From contig NZ_JBGFSJ010000002.1 in assembly GCF_041365695.1 (NCBI RefSeq), positions 471,738 to 535,737 on the forward strand: a stretch of 64,000 bases of DNA. Direction: 5' to 3'. Shown in pieces: positions 38,625 through 47,722 of this stretch (positions within the stretch are counted from its first letter, which is position 1; each line of letters opens with the position of its first letter). The notes beneath the pieces are model-generated. The model saw nothing but the letters and a program-made list of their open reading frames with translations. It was not told the DNA's origin and searched no databases. Source of the stretch: Rhodosalinus sp041365695 (GTDB taxonomy: Bacteria; Pseudomonadota; Alphaproteobacteria; Rhodobacterales; Rhodobacteraceae). The translations under genes and the position numbers were made by a program.

Positions 38625-39656
38625 TTATTCCTCCATCACGCCCTTGCGGCCCATGAGGCCACGCGGACGGCTCAGCAGAACGATGATGGCGACGAGGTAG
38701 ATGATGATCTGGTTGATGCCCGGCAGCACCGAGATCACCTCCGACATCGACGCGAAGCTTTGCAGGATGCCCAGAAGGAAGCCCGCGAGCACCGCGCCCG
38801 GCAGGCTTCCCATGCCGCCCACGACCACGACCACGAAGCTCAGCACCAGGAAATCCATGCCCATGTGGTAGTTGGGCGAAAGGATTGGCGTGTACATCAC
38901 CCCGGCAAGGCCGGCCACGATCGCGGCGATCGCGAACATGACGGTGAAGCGCTTGTCGATGTCGATGCCCAGCAGGCCCACCGTCTCGCGGTCGGCCATG
39001 CCTGCCCGCACGACCATGCCGAAGGTGGTGAATTGCAGGAAGGCGAAGACGGCCGCGATCACGATCATGGCGAAGCCGAAATAGACCAGCCGCCAGTACG
39101 GGTATAGGATCGTGTTCGGATCGAAGCCAAGCAGCACGCCGAAATCGAACGATCCCTTGAACGCGTCGGGCGCGGGCGTCGGAATGGGGTTCGCGCCGTA
39201 ATAGAACTTGATGATCTCCTGCAGCACGATCGCAAGTCCGAAGGTCACGAGGATCTGGTCCGCGTGCGGGCGCTTGTAGAAGTAGCGGATGAGGCCGCGC
39301 TCCATCGCGTAGCCCACGAAGGCCATGATCGGGATCGCGACGAGGATGGAGATGGGCACCGACCAGTCGATGATGGCGCCGCCGAGCTGGGGCCCGAACC
39401 ACTCTTCGATGTAGGTGTTCTGGACCTTGAGCGGATTGCCGAGGAAGTCGACCCGCTCGGGATCGACCGTCTCGAAGGAGAGACCGAGCACGTAGGACAC
39501 TGTCACGGCGACGAAGGCGCCGATCATGAACAGCGCGCCGTGCGCGAAATTGACCACGCCGAGCGTGCCGAAGATCAGCGTCAGACCGAGCGCGATCAGC
39601 GCGTAAGCCGAGCCCTTGTCGAGCCCGTTGAGGATTTGCAGGATTATCGCGTCCAT
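38625..39656 (-). CDS. livH: Branched-chain-type ABC transporter permease, LivH-like
   Basis: Partner permease with about eight to nine helices. Family motifs are GLTLIFGTLGVVNFAHGALFMIG near the start and GGMGSLPGAVLAGFLLG near residue 290. An external loop near residues 70-100 carries an insert also seen in the amide/urea-like branch of this family. The 343-residue length is somewhat longer than amino-acid LivH, so the substrate may not be an amino acid. Confidence 0.92.
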   Translation of the reverse strand: MDAIILQILNGLDKGSAYALIALGLTLIFGTLGVVNFAHGALFMIGAFVAVTVSYVLGLSFETVDPERVDFLGNPLKVQNTYIEEWFGPQLGGAIIDWSVPISILVAIPIMAFVGYAMERGLIRYFYKRPHADQILVTFGLAIVLQEIIKFYYGANPIPTPAPDAFKGSFDFGVLLGFDPNTILYPYWRLVYFGFAMIVIAAVFAFLQFTTFGMVVRAGMADRETVGLLGIDIDKRFTVMFAIAAIVAGLAGVMYTPILSPNYHMGMDFLVLSFVVVVVGGMGSLPGAVLAGFLLGILQSFASMSEVISVLPGINQIIIYLVAIIVLLSRPRGLMGRKGVMEE

Positions 39657-39714
39657 GGCCCCCGCCTCTCATGTTGTCGGGACGCGCCGCGCGCGGCGGC
39701 GGCGCGGGAAGGGG

Positions 39715-39732
39715 CGGGCGCCGTGGCGCCCG
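39715..39732 (-). other. Hairpin between substrate-binding-protein gene and livH
   Basis: CGGGCGCC-GT-GGCGCCCG is a perfect 8-bp stem in the 91-bp gap. Such hairpins often reduce expression of permeases relative to the binding protein. There is no T-run. Confidence 0.5.
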
Positions 39733-39747
39733 CGCCCCGCGGTTGGA

Positions 39748-41094
39748 TCAGGCGCCGTTGTTGCAGCTGCCGAGCGAGCCGCCCGCGAACTGCGGGTGAT
39801 CCGGGGCGTAGGTGACCTGGTCCACAGGCGTGATCTCGACGATCTCCAGCAGGTCGAACTCGGATTGCGGGTTCTCCTTGCCCTTCACCACGAGCACGTC
39901 CTTGAAGCACTGGTGATCCTCGGCCCGGTAGAGGGTCGGACCGTTGCCGAGCCCGTCGAACTCGAAGCCCTCGAGCGCCTCGACCACGGCACAGGGCTGG
40001 AAGCTGCCGGCCCGTGCGACCGCGTCCGCGTAAAGCAGCGTCTGGACATAGCAGGTGTGCGCGGCCTGGCTCGGCGGGAAGCCGTATTTCTCGCCGAAGG
40101 AGCGCACGAAGGCCTGGCTGCCCTCGTCGGGCAGGGACCAGTGCCAGTTGGTCGAGCCGAAGATGCCCTTGATGTTCTCGCCCGCGCCCCGCGCCATGAG
40201 GCGCGAGAAGAGCGGCACGACGATCTGGAAGTCCTTGCCGTTGGCCTGCGCCTCGCGAAGGCCGAATTGCACGGCGTTGGTGAGCGAGTTCACCATGTCG
40301 CCGCCGTAGTGGTTCAGCACGAGGACGTCGGCGCCCGATTGCAGCACCGGCGTGATGTAGGACGAGAAATCGCCGGCGCCCAGCGGCGTCTTCACCGCGT
40401 TCACCGTCTCCCAGCCCATCGCCTCGGTGCTTTCCTTGATGGCCTGCTCGGTGGTGTAGCCCCAGTTGTAGTCGGCGGTCAGGTGATAGGCCTTGCGGTC
40501 GGTGCCGTAGGCGTTCGCCAGCACCGGCGCGAGGGCCGCGCCCGACATGTAGGAGTTGAAGAAGTGGCGGAAGCCGTTCGCGCGCTTGTCCTTGCCGGTG
40601 GTGTCGTTGGCGTGCGTGAGGCCGGCCATGAAGATCACGCCCGCCTCCTGGCAGAGCGCCTGCACGGCCACGGCCACGCCCGAGGACGAGCCGCCGGTGA
40701 TCATGATGGCGCCGTCCTTCTCGATCATCGAGCGGGCCGATGCGCGCGCGGCGTCCGACTTGGTCTGGGTGTCGCCGGTGACGAATTCCACCTTCTTGCC
40801 GAGGATGCCGTTGCCTTCCAGCGCCTTGGAGCTGAAGGTGCGGAGCATTCCGCCATCCCCCTCGCCGTTGAGGTGTTCGACGGCCAGTTCGTAGGCGCGC
40901 AGCTCGTCGGCGCCCTCGTCGGCGTAGGGCCCGCTCTGGGGCACGTTGAAGCCGAGCGTGACCGTGCTGCCCGTGGGCTCGTTCGTGAAGGCGTGAGCCG
41001 AGCTCGCCGTGAAAATCGTCGGCAGCGCGAGGCCCGCGCCCGCGCCGGCACCCGTCTTCAGCACGCCGCGGCGCGTGAGGTTGGTCTTGGACAT
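39748..41094 (-). CDS. ABC transporter substrate-binding protein, type 1 periplasmic fold
   Basis: Periplasmic receptor for the importer encoded downstream. The ATG at 41094 follows GGGAGGA and opens a Tat-type signal (LTRRGVLKTGAGAGAGLAL). The mature protein has the Peripla_BP fold: TVTLGFNVPQSGPYADEGAD near residue 45, ITGGSSSGVAVAVQALCQEAG near 135 and TADYNWGYTTEQAIKE near 205. Length 448. The ligand cannot be named; position next to acs and acyl-CoA regulators suggests a short-chain carboxylate or amide. Confidence 0.9.
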   Translation of the reverse strand: MSKTNLTRRGVLKTGAGAGAGLALPTIFTASSAHAFTNEPTGSTVTLGFNVPQSGPYADEGADELRAYELAVEHLNGEGDGGMLRTFSSKALEGNGILGKKVEFVTGDTQTKSDAARASARSMIEKDGAIMITGGSSSGVAVAVQALCQEAGVIFMAGLTHANDTTGKDKRANGFRHFFNSYMSGAALAPVLANAYGTDRKAYHLTADYNWGYTTEQAIKESTEAMGWETVNAVKTPLGAGDFSSYITPVLQSGADVLVLNHYGGDMVNSLTNAVQFGLREAQANGKDFQIVVPLFSRLMARGAGENIKGIFGSTNWHWSLPDEGSQAFVRSFGEKYGFPPSQAAHTCYVQTLLYADAVARAGSFQPCAVVEALEGFEFDGLGNGPTLYRAEDHQCFKDVLVVKGKENPQSEFDLLEIVEITPVDQVTYAPDHPQFAGGSLGSCNNGA

Positions 41095-41309
41095 GTCATC
41101 CTCCCAGTACATGAGTGCGCCCGGGACTCCTCTCTTCCCCGGCGCGAGCACTTCTGTGCAAAGCCAGTATCACGCAATAAAAGAAAACGTCGCAACAACT
41201 GTCTTGAAAGAATGAACTTTTTTGTAAATATCTACACAGGCTGACGTTGCGGACTGTAAAGATATTATTCGGCAGTGCAGAAAGCCTTTGAATTGCGGAG
41301 GATTTGGCG
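41095..41309. promoter_or_regulatory. Divergent regulatory region, transporter operon / ScfR-type gene
   Basis: This 215-bp gap is unusually AT-rich around 41160-41280 and separates two divergent operons. It contains sequences close to TTTGC-type acyl-CoA regulator sites (for example TGTGCAAAG near 41156) and TTGAAA-N15-TAAATA near 41203-41229, but no exact palindrome. It is the obvious target for the ScfR-type regulator encoded beside it. Confidence 0.4.
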
Positions 41310-42617
41310 ATGACGCCCGAGGCCCTCACCGGCACCCGTATCCGGGAGCGGCGCGTGATGGCCGGGCTGAAGCAGGCCGAACTGGCCCGCCTTGCCGGGA
41401 TCTCGCCCAGCTACCTGAACCTGATCGAGCACAACCGCCGGAGAATCGGCGGCAAGCTGCTGCTGTCCATCGCCGAGGCGCTGGGCGTGCAATCCTCCCT
41501 TCTGAGCGAGGGCGCGGAGGCCGCGCTCGTGGCCGGGCTGCGCGAAGCCGCCGCACGGCGCGGAGGTCACAGCGCCGAGCTCGACCGCGCGGAGGAATTC
41601 GCCGGACGCTTCCCCGGCTGGGCGGAACTGCTCGTGGATGCGCGACGGCGCATCGACGCGCTCGAGCGTACGGTCGAGTCGCTGTCGGACCGCCTGACCC
41701 ATGATCCGCACCTCGCGGCGTCCATGCACGAGGTGCTGTCGACCGTGACGGCGATCCGGTCCACCGCGGCGATCCTGGCCGAGACCGGAGAGCTGGAGCC
41801 CGAGTGGCAGGACCGCTTCCACCGCAACCTCAACGAGGACAGCCGCCGCCTGGCGGGGGCGGTGCAGGGGCTGGTGAATTTCCTCGACGCGGCGGGCGAG
41901 GACGGCGCCAACCTCACATCGCCGCAGGAAGAGCTCGAGGCGTTTTTCGGCGGGCGTGCCTACCACTTCGGCGAGCTGGAGGGGCCGTCGGCCGATATCG
42001 ACGCGCTGCTGGACGGTGATGCGGCGCCGGTTTCGACCGCCGCGCGCGCCACGGCGCGGCGGCTTCTGGAGCGGTATCGGGCCGACGCGGTCGCGATGCC
42101 GCTTTCCAGGGTAGCGCGGGTGGTAGCGCGCGACGGCCCGGATCCGGCGGCGCTCGCACGGGCAAGCGGCACCGATCTTGCCGCCGCCATGCGACGCCTC
42201 GCCCAGCTGCCCGCGGATCTCGTGCCCGCGCCGCTTGGCCTGGTGATCTGCGACGGGGCAGGCACGCTCACCTTCCGCAAGCCGCTCGACGATTTCGCGC
42301 TGCCGCGGTTCGGGGCGGGCTGCCCCTACTGGCCGCTTTTCGAGGCGCTGTCGCGGCCGGCGCAGCCGGTGGCGCGCCTGATGGCGCCGGCGGGCGCCGG
42401 CCCGCGCCTGTTCCGCGGGCTTGCCGTGGCCCAGCCCGCGTCCCCGGCCGGTTTCGACCGTCCCGGCCTTTTCGAGGCGACCATGCTGATCGTGCCCGTC
42501 GCGCCCTCCGCCGAGGAAGACGCTCCGGCCCTGCCGGTGGGCGTGAGCTGCCGGATCTGCCCGCAGCCCGCCTGTCCCGGCCGGCGCGAGCCCTCGATCC
42601 TGGCAGAGGGCTTTTGA
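41310..42617 (+). CDS. XRE-family short-chain acyl regulator (ScfR/RamB type, DUF2083)
   Basis: These regulators sense short-chain acyl-CoAs and control acetate/propionate metabolism. The 435-residue protein has an XRE helix-turn-helix (about residues 10-65: QAELARLAGISPSYLNLIEH). The C-terminal domain ends in the cysteine set CRICPQPACPGRREP, as in DUF2083 proteins. The middle (about residues 130-185) reads like a histidine-kinase dimerisation segment: H140 in SMHEVLSTVTAIRSTAAIL, then RFHRNLNEDSRRLAGAVQG. No ATPase domain follows. The ATG at 41310 sits after GGAGGA. It is divergent from the transporter-acs operon and just upstream of a two-component pair. Confidence 0.88.
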   Translation: MTPEALTGTRIRERRVMAGLKQAELARLAGISPSYLNLIEHNRRRIGGKLLLSIAEALGVQSSLLSEGAEAALVAGLREAAARRGGHSAELDRAEEFAGRFPGWAELLVDARRRIDALERTVESLSDRLTHDPHLAASMHEVLSTVTAIRSTAAILAETGELEPEWQDRFHRNLNEDSRRLAGAVQGLVNFLDAAGEDGANLTSPQEELEAFFGGRAYHFGELEGPSADIDALLDGDAAPVSTAARATARRLLERYRADAVAMPLSRVARVVARDGPDPAALARASGTDLAAAMRRLAQLPADLVPAPLGLVICDGAGTLTFRKPLDDFALPRFGAGCPYWPLFEALSRPAQPVARLMAPAGAGPRLFRGLAVAQPASPAGFDRPGLFEATMLIVPVAPSAEEDAPALPVGVSCRICPQPACPGRREPSILAEGF

Positions 42618-42694
42618 CTTGCGCCGAAGGAGTGGTGTTTACTCGACCGAAAACGCGAGACCGCGGCAATCGCGGCGTGGGAGGAGAGGATAGG

Positions 42695-43063
42695 ATGGGA
42701 AAGCGTGTCCTCGTCATCGAGGATGAGCCGAACATCATCGAGGCGATCAGCTTCATCCTGTCGCGCGACGGGTGGCGCGTGCACACGCACGCCAACGGGC
42801 ATGACGCGCTCGACGTGATCCGCGCGCAGCGGCCCGACCTGCTGATCCTGGACGTGATGCTGCCCGGCCGCTCCGGCTACGACATCCTGCGCGACCTGCG
42901 CGAGGCCGAGGGGCTCGACGACCTGCCCGTGCTCATGCTGACCGCGCGGGGCCAGGCGAAGGACCGCGAGATGGCCGAGCGGGCCGGCGCGTCGCGGTTC
43001 ATGACGAAACCCTTCTCGAACACAGAGGTTCTCGACGCGGTGCGCGCGATGGTGCAGTCGTGA
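42695..43063 (+). CDS. Stand-alone response-regulator receiver protein
   Basis: The 122-residue protein is a complete receiver domain with nothing after it. Acidic pocket E9-D10, phospho-acceptor D53 (LILDVMLPG), the conserved T in LMLTARG and lysine in FMTKPF are all present. GAGGAGAGGATAGG precedes the ATG at 42695. Its stop overlaps the next start (GTGA), and the kinase gene follows the small protein, so it is the likely phosphorylation partner. It has no DNA-binding domain, so it must act through another protein. Confidence 0.93.
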   Translation: MGKRVLVIEDEPNIIEAISFILSRDGWRVHTHANGHDALDVIRAQRPDLLILDVMLPGRSGYDILRDLREAEGLDDLPVLMLTARGQAKDREMAERAGASRFMTKPFSNTEVLDAVRAMVQS

Positions 43064-43329
43064 CGGATCGGTCGCCGCCGGTGTTCCTTCAGCGCGAGCT
43101 TTACCGCGCGCGGCGGCTTGCCGACGCGGCACGGCTGCTGCCGATCCTTGGCGCGTGCCTCTTCGCGCTGCCGCTGCTCTGGCGCGGGGAGGGCGGCGAG
43201 GTCTCGACCTCGCGGGCGATGCTGTATCTCTTCGCGGTCTGGGCGCTGCTGATCCTCGCCGCTGCCCTGCTGTCGCGGCGGCTGGGCGACATCCGCGAGC
43301 GCCACGGGGACGGCGCGGAGCCGGACTGA
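43060..43329 (+). CDS. Small two-helix membrane protein
   Basis: The 89-residue product starts with GTG overlapping the receiver gene stop, and its own stop overlaps the kinase ATG (TGATG). Two hydrophobic segments (LLPILGACLFALPLLW and LYLFAVWALLILAAALLS) flank a short charged loop. No family is recognised. Tight coupling on both sides indicates a real gene that belongs to the receiver/kinase unit, perhaps a membrane partner of the sensor. Confidence 0.75.
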   Translation: MTDRSPPVFLQRELYRARRLADAARLLPILGACLFALPLLWRGEGGEVSTSRAMLYLFAVWALLILAAALLSRRLGDIRERHGDGAEPD

Positions 43330-46025
43330 TGCCGTCGCTGAACCTGCTGGTCGCGGTCTGCCTCGGCTACGTCGCGTTCCTCTTTCTCGTCGCCGCCGCG
43401 GCCGAGCGCGCCGCTTGGCGCGGCCGCGTCGGCTGGCTGCGCGGGCCCTGGGTCTACACGCTCTCGCTGTCGATCTACTGCACGGCGTGGACCTTCTACG
43501 GCGCGGTCGGCTACGCCGCGCGGTCGGGGCTGGAATACCTCACCATCTACCTCGGTCCCACGCTGATCATGCTCGGCTGGTGGTGGGGGTTGCGCAAGCT
43601 GGTAAGGATCGGGCGGGCGCAGCGCATCACCTCGGTGGCCGACCTGATCAGCTCGCGCTACGGCAAGTCGACCGTGCTCGCCGTGGCGGTGACGCTTCTC
43701 GCGGTGGTGGGCACCACGCCCTACATCGCGCTCCAGCTGCAATCCGTGACGCTGTCCTTCGCGGCCTTCGCCCATCCCGATCCGGCCGGCCCCCCGTCAG
43801 CGGACGCCGACGCGACGGCGCTCTGGGTCGCGGCGGGCCTCGCGCTCTTCACGGTGATCTTCGGCACCCGGAACCTCGACGTGAACGAACGCCACCACGG
43901 CGTGGTCATGGCCATCGCGGTGGAGGCGGTGGTCAAGCTCTGCGCGCTGCTCGCCGTGGGCGTCTTCGTGGTCTGGGGCCTCGGCGGGGGGCCGTCGTCC
44001 ATGCTGGACCGGATCGACGCGAGCCCCGAGCTCGCCCGCTGGCAGATCGACGGCGCGCGCTGGGCGGGGCTGACCTTCCTCTCCGCGGCGGCCTTCCTGT
44101 GCCTGCCGCGCATGTTCCACGTCATGGTGGTGGAGAACGAGGACGAGGGCCATCTGCGCACCGCCGCATGGGCCTTTCCGGCCTATGTGCTGCTGATGAG
44201 CCTCTTCGTGGTGCCGATCGCCGTCGTCGGGCTCGACCTCATGCCGGCGGGCGCGAACCCGGATCTCTTCGTCCTGACCGTTCCGCTGGCCTCCGGGCAG
44301 GAGACGCTCGCCATGCTGTCCTTCCTGGGGGGCTTTTCCTCGGCGACCTCCATGGTGATCGTCGCGGCGATCGCGCTCTCCACCATGGTGTCCAACCACA
44401 TCGTGATGCCGATCTGGCTGCGCGCGGCAGGGGGCGGGGCGACGCGGTCGGGCGATGTGCGCCACGTGGTGCTGCTGGCCAGGCGGGTCTCGATCGTGGG
44501 GGTCGTGTTCCTGGGCTATCTCTATTACCGGCTCTCGGGCGGGGGCACCGCGCTCGCGGCCATCGGGCTCGTCGCGTTCGCGGGGCTCGCGCAGGTCCTG
44601 CCGGCCATGGTGGGCGGCCTTTTCTGGCGCGGCGCCACCCGCGCGGGCGCGCTGGCGGGGCTTCTGACGGGCTTCGCGGTCTGGCTCTACACGAGCTTCC
44701 TGCCGAGTTTCGGGCCCGGCGTGGTGCTGAGCGCGGGCGTCATGGCCGACGGGATCCTGGGGCAGGGGTGGCTCGTGCCGCATGCGCTTTTCGGCATCGA
44801 CGGGATGGACCCGCTCATCCATTCCGTGCTGTGGAGCCTCACGCTCAACACCGCGGTGTTCCTCGCGGTCTCGCTTCTGAGCTTCCCGCAACCGCTCGAG
44901 CGGCTGCAGGGCGCGCAGTTCGTCAGCGCGCTCAACGCGGCGGGCAGCCCGCGCGGCTGGCGCGGCGGCGCGGCGCAGACCGAGGACCTCATGGTGATGG
45001 CCCAGCGCATCCTCGGGGCCGCGGAGGCCCAGGCCCTTTTCCGGCGCGAGGCGGGGCGGCAGGGGCTGCGCGGCTACCTGCCCGAGCCCACGCCCGAGTT
45101 CCTCGAGGTTCTGGAACGCGAACTTGCGGGCTCGGTGGGCGCGGCGACCGCCCACGCCATGGTGGGGCAGATCGTCGGCGGGCTGACCGTCTCGGTCGAG
45201 GAGCTGATGGCGGTGGCCGACGAGACCGCGCAGATGATGGAGTATTCCGCCAAGCTCGAGTCCCAGCGCCGCGAACTCGCGCGCACCGCCCGCCAGCTTC
45301 GCGAGGCGAACGAGAAGCTCACGCGGCTTTCCGTCCAGAAGGATGCCTTCCTCAGCCAGATCAGCCATGAGCTCCGAACGCCGATGACCTCCATCCGCGC
45401 CTTCTCGGAGATCCTGCGCGACGCGGGCGGGCTCGAGCAGCGGGACCAGGCGAAATACGCCTCGATCATCCACGACGAGGCGTTGCGCCTGACCCGGCTT
45501 CTGGACGATCTGCTGGATCTCAGCGTGCTCGAGAACGGGCAGGTCAGCCTCAACATCCGCGAGGGCGGGCTGGCCGACCTTCTGGATCATGCGGTGGCCA
45601 CCGCCCTTGCCGGAGAGGCCGCCGGCGCGCGTCTGGAGGTCCGCCGCGACCGCGATGCGGAGGATCTGCGCCTCCTCACCGACCTCGACCGGCTGAGCCA
45701 GGTGTTCATCAACCTCGTGGCGAACGCCCGCAAGTACTGCGACGCCGACGCGCCGAAGCTCTCGATCCGCGTCGCGGAGCGCGACGGGCTTCTGATCGTC
45801 GATTTTATCGACAATGGCTCCGGTATACCTGTGGACGCGCAGGACGTGATCTTCGAGAAGTTCGCCCGGGTCGGCGATCAGAAGGCGGGGGGCGCCGGGC
45901 TGGGCCTCGCGATCTGCCGCGAGATCATGGGTCGTCTCGGCGGGACGATCACCTACCTGCCCGGCCAGGGCGGCGCGGCCTTCCGGCTCGGCCTGCCCGC
46001 CCGCGCGGCGATGGCCGCGCAATGA
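43329..46025 (+). CDS. CrbS/CbrA-like hybrid symporter-histidine kinase
   Basis: The N-terminal half (residues 1 to about 520) is a sodium/solute-symporter (SLC5) domain with about thirteen helices (LSIYCTAWTFYGAVGYAARSG, SFLGGFSSATSMVIVAAIALSTMV shown in part). A linker/STAC-like region follows to about 640. The kinase core has H680 in SQISHELRTPMTSIR, N-box near residue 799 (NLVANARKY) and G-boxes DNGSGIP and GAGLGLAI. The 898-residue protein resembles CrbS, which controls acs in Vibrio and Pseudomonas. acs lies 7.5 kb away in the divergent operon. It could sense transport flux of acetate or a related solute; this is inference. Confidence 0.9.
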   Translation: MPSLNLLVAVCLGYVAFLFLVAAAAERAAWRGRVGWLRGPWVYTLSLSIYCTAWTFYGAVGYAARSGLEYLTIYLGPTLIMLGWWWGLRKLVRIGRAQRITSVADLISSRYGKSTVLAVAVTLLAVVGTTPYIALQLQSVTLSFAAFAHPDPAGPPSADADATALWVAAGLALFTVIFGTRNLDVNERHHGVVMAIAVEAVVKLCALLAVGVFVVWGLGGGPSSMLDRIDASPELARWQIDGARWAGLTFLSAAAFLCLPRMFHVMVVENEDEGHLRTAAWAFPAYVLLMSLFVVPIAVVGLDLMPAGANPDLFVLTVPLASGQETLAMLSFLGGFSSATSMVIVAAIALSTMVSNHIVMPIWLRAAGGGATRSGDVRHVVLLARRVSIVGVVFLGYLYYRLSGGGTALAAIGLVAFAGLAQVLPAMVGGLFWRGATRAGALAGLLTGFAVWLYTSFLPSFGPGVVLSAGVMADGILGQGWLVPHALFGIDGMDPLIHSVLWSLTLNTAVFLAVSLLSFPQPLERLQGAQFVSALNAAGSPRGWRGGAAQTEDLMVMAQRILGAAEAQALFRREAGRQGLRGYLPEPTPEFLEVLERELAGSVGAATAHAMVGQIVGGLTVSVEELMAVADETAQMMEYSAKLESQRRELARTARQLREANEKLTRLSVQKDAFLSQISHELRTPMTSIRAFSEILRDAGGLEQRDQAKYASIIHDEALRLTRLLDDLLDLSVLENGQVSLNIREGGLADLLDHAVATALAGEAAGARLEVRRDRDAEDLRLLTDLDRLSQVFINLVANARKYCDADAPKLSIRVAERDGLLIVDFIDNGSGIPVDAQDVIFEKFARVGDQKAGGAGLGLAICREIMGRLGGTITYLPGQGGAAFRLGLPARAAMAAQ

Positions 46026-46100
46026 GCCCGGTCAACCGGTCGGTAACGAAGGGCGTCTAGGCTCGCTTCGGAAGGACTCGCGTGGGCGGGTGAACGGATC

Positions 46101-47264
46101 ATGGCCGAGACAGTAGAGAACGCAGCATTACGCCGGAAGGCGCGGGCCGGCCGCCGCCAGGCGGAGGCGCGCGCGATGTCGCCCGCGCGGGCGCTTCGCC
46201 TCGCCATGGCGCGCGTGGCAGAACGCCGCCTGGGCCTCGATCTCGTGGTCACCGATGTCGCGCAGGAAGGTCTCGACCAGGAGGCTCTCGTCGACGGGCT
46301 CGACGACGACGCGCTCCTGGTGCTGATCGAGGGGCCGGAGGGCGCGGCCGGCGTTCTGACGCTCGACCGTTCGGCGCTCGCCGCCCTGATCGAACAGCAG
46401 ACGACCGGCCGTGTGACCGACCGGGCCGCGGAAGATCGCGCTTTCACCGCCACCGACGCGGCGCTCGCGCAACCCCTGATCGACGGCCTCTTCGAACGCG
46501 CGGCGACGGATCTTTCCGGCAGCGCGGAGGCCGCCTGGGTCAAGGGCATGCGGTTCGGGGCCTGGCTTCCCGATCTGCGAACGCTGACGCGCGCGCTCCA
46601 GGCGCCGGATTACCGGCAGTTCCGTTTCTCGCTGGAACTGGGCGGCGGCGCGCGGACGGGCACGTTGACGCTGGCGCTGCCGCAGCCCGAAGATCCGCCC
46701 GCCCCGGCGCGGCGCGACGCGGAGCCGCGGCGCCTCGCGGAGGCGGCGCTTCGCGCGACGGCGGAGTTGCGCGTGGTGCTGCATCGCCTGCAAATTCCGA
46801 TCGCGCGCGTGGGGCGGCTGGCGCCGGGCGAGCGCTTCGCCATTCCCGGCGGCGCGCTCGAGTCGGCGGAGCTGGAGGCCCCGGACGGCCGCGTGCTTTG
46901 CAAGGTGCGGCTCGGCCGGGTGGAGGGGATGCGCGCGGTGCGCCTGCCGGGGCGGCCCAAGGGGCTGCCGGGGGCACAGGACGAGCCCGACACGCCGGAA
47001 GAGACCCCCACGGACGAGAGCGGGCCGGACCGCCCGCAGGACCCGTCCCCGCCGGAGGTGGCGCTGCCACCCATCGAGGAGGCCGATCCGCCGGCCAGGA
47101 CGCAGCCATCTGCGCCCGAAAGCGACCCCTTCGACTTGCCGGACCTGCCCCCGCTCGACTTCGAGCCCGTGCAGGCAAGCGCCTTCACGGACGGCGACGG
47201 GGCGCCCTTCGACATGGACGCCCTCGCATCTGACGACACGGACACAGGGACCGGGAACGCCTAG
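46101..47264 (+). CDS. FliM/FliN (SpoA)-family C-ring-like protein
   Basis: The 387-residue product has an N-terminal FliM-like middle region (about residues 28-190) and a SpoA domain at about residues 215-285 (LRVVLHRLQIPIARVGRLAPG, then LCKVRLGRVEGMRAVRL). An acidic/proline-rich tail of about 100 residues follows. Such proteins form the flagellar switch or a type III secretion sorting platform. No other flagellar gene lies in the window, so it is an orphan copy. A role outside the main C-ring is possible. Confidence 0.82.
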   Translation: MAETVENAALRRKARAGRRQAEARAMSPARALRLAMARVAERRLGLDLVVTDVAQEGLDQEALVDGLDDDALLVLIEGPEGAAGVLTLDRSALAALIEQQTTGRVTDRAAEDRAFTATDAALAQPLIDGLFERAATDLSGSAEAAWVKGMRFGAWLPDLRTLTRALQAPDYRQFRFSLELGGGARTGTLTLALPQPEDPPAPARRDAEPRRLAEAALRATAELRVVLHRLQIPIARVGRLAPGERFAIPGGALESAELEAPDGRVLCKVRLGRVEGMRAVRLPGRPKGLPGAQDEPDTPEETPTDESGPDRPQDPSPPEVALPPIEEADPPARTQPSAPESDPFDLPDLPPLDFEPVQASAFTDGDGAPFDMDALASDDTDTGTGNA

Positions 47265-47282
47265 CCCGCGTGCGGCGGCGCC

Positions 47283-47711
47283 TCAGCCGCGCCCGGCAAG
47301 CGCGTCGAGCGTGGGCCGAAGCCCGTCGATGCGGTATCCCGCCTGCGCCGCGGCGGAAAGGATCTCTTCGGGAGACTGTCGCCTCGCCTGCCCGAGGGCC
47401 CAGACCACCGTGCAGCGTGTGCCGGACGCGCAGTAGGCCAGCACCTTTCCGGGCGCCGTGTCCACGAGCGCGGCCTGCCGGGCCACGTTCTCGGGCGTCA
47501 TCGTCTCATGGGTGAGCGGCAAGACCTCGAATTCGAGGCCCGCGGCCCGCACCGCCTCGCCGATCGCCTCCGCCTGGTGGCTCGGCGGCACCTCGGCGTC
47601 GGGCCGGTTGCAGATCACCCGGGTGAAGCCCGCCTCGGCGAGCGCCTCGGCGTCCTCGGCCGCGATCTGGGGCGAGACGTGATAGCGCGCGTCGATCTGG
47701 CGAATGTCCAT
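47283..47711 (-). CDS. TIGR01244-family sulfurtransferase (Blh N-terminal type)
   Basis: The 142-residue protein is the phosphatase/rhodanese-like domain found at the N-terminus of bifunctional Blh proteins. It shows DIRQIDARYHVSPQIAAEDAE near the start, VICNRPDAEVPP, and the active-site cysteine loop YCASGTRCTVVWAL. It probably moves sulfane sulfur in sulfide oxidation. GAGGAG precedes the ATG at 47711. It ends a four-gene operon with two YeeE-like halves and a persulfide dioxygenase. Confidence 0.88.
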   Translation of the reverse strand: MDIRQIDARYHVSPQIAAEDAEALAEAGFTRVICNRPDAEVPPSHQAEAIGEAVRAAGLEFEVLPLTHETMTPENVARQAALVDTAPGKVLAYCASGTRCTVVWALGQARRQSPEEILSAAAQAGYRIDGLRPTLDALAGRG

Positions 47712-47722
47712 GCTCGTTCTCC

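Noticed and set aside
41095..41309. RamB/ScfR-type TTTGC operator
   Set aside because: Only scattered partial matches; no two agree well enough for a defined site.
43797..46022. 741-codon antisense frame opposite the CrbS-like kinase
   Set aside because: No recognisable domain; shadow of the kinase frame.
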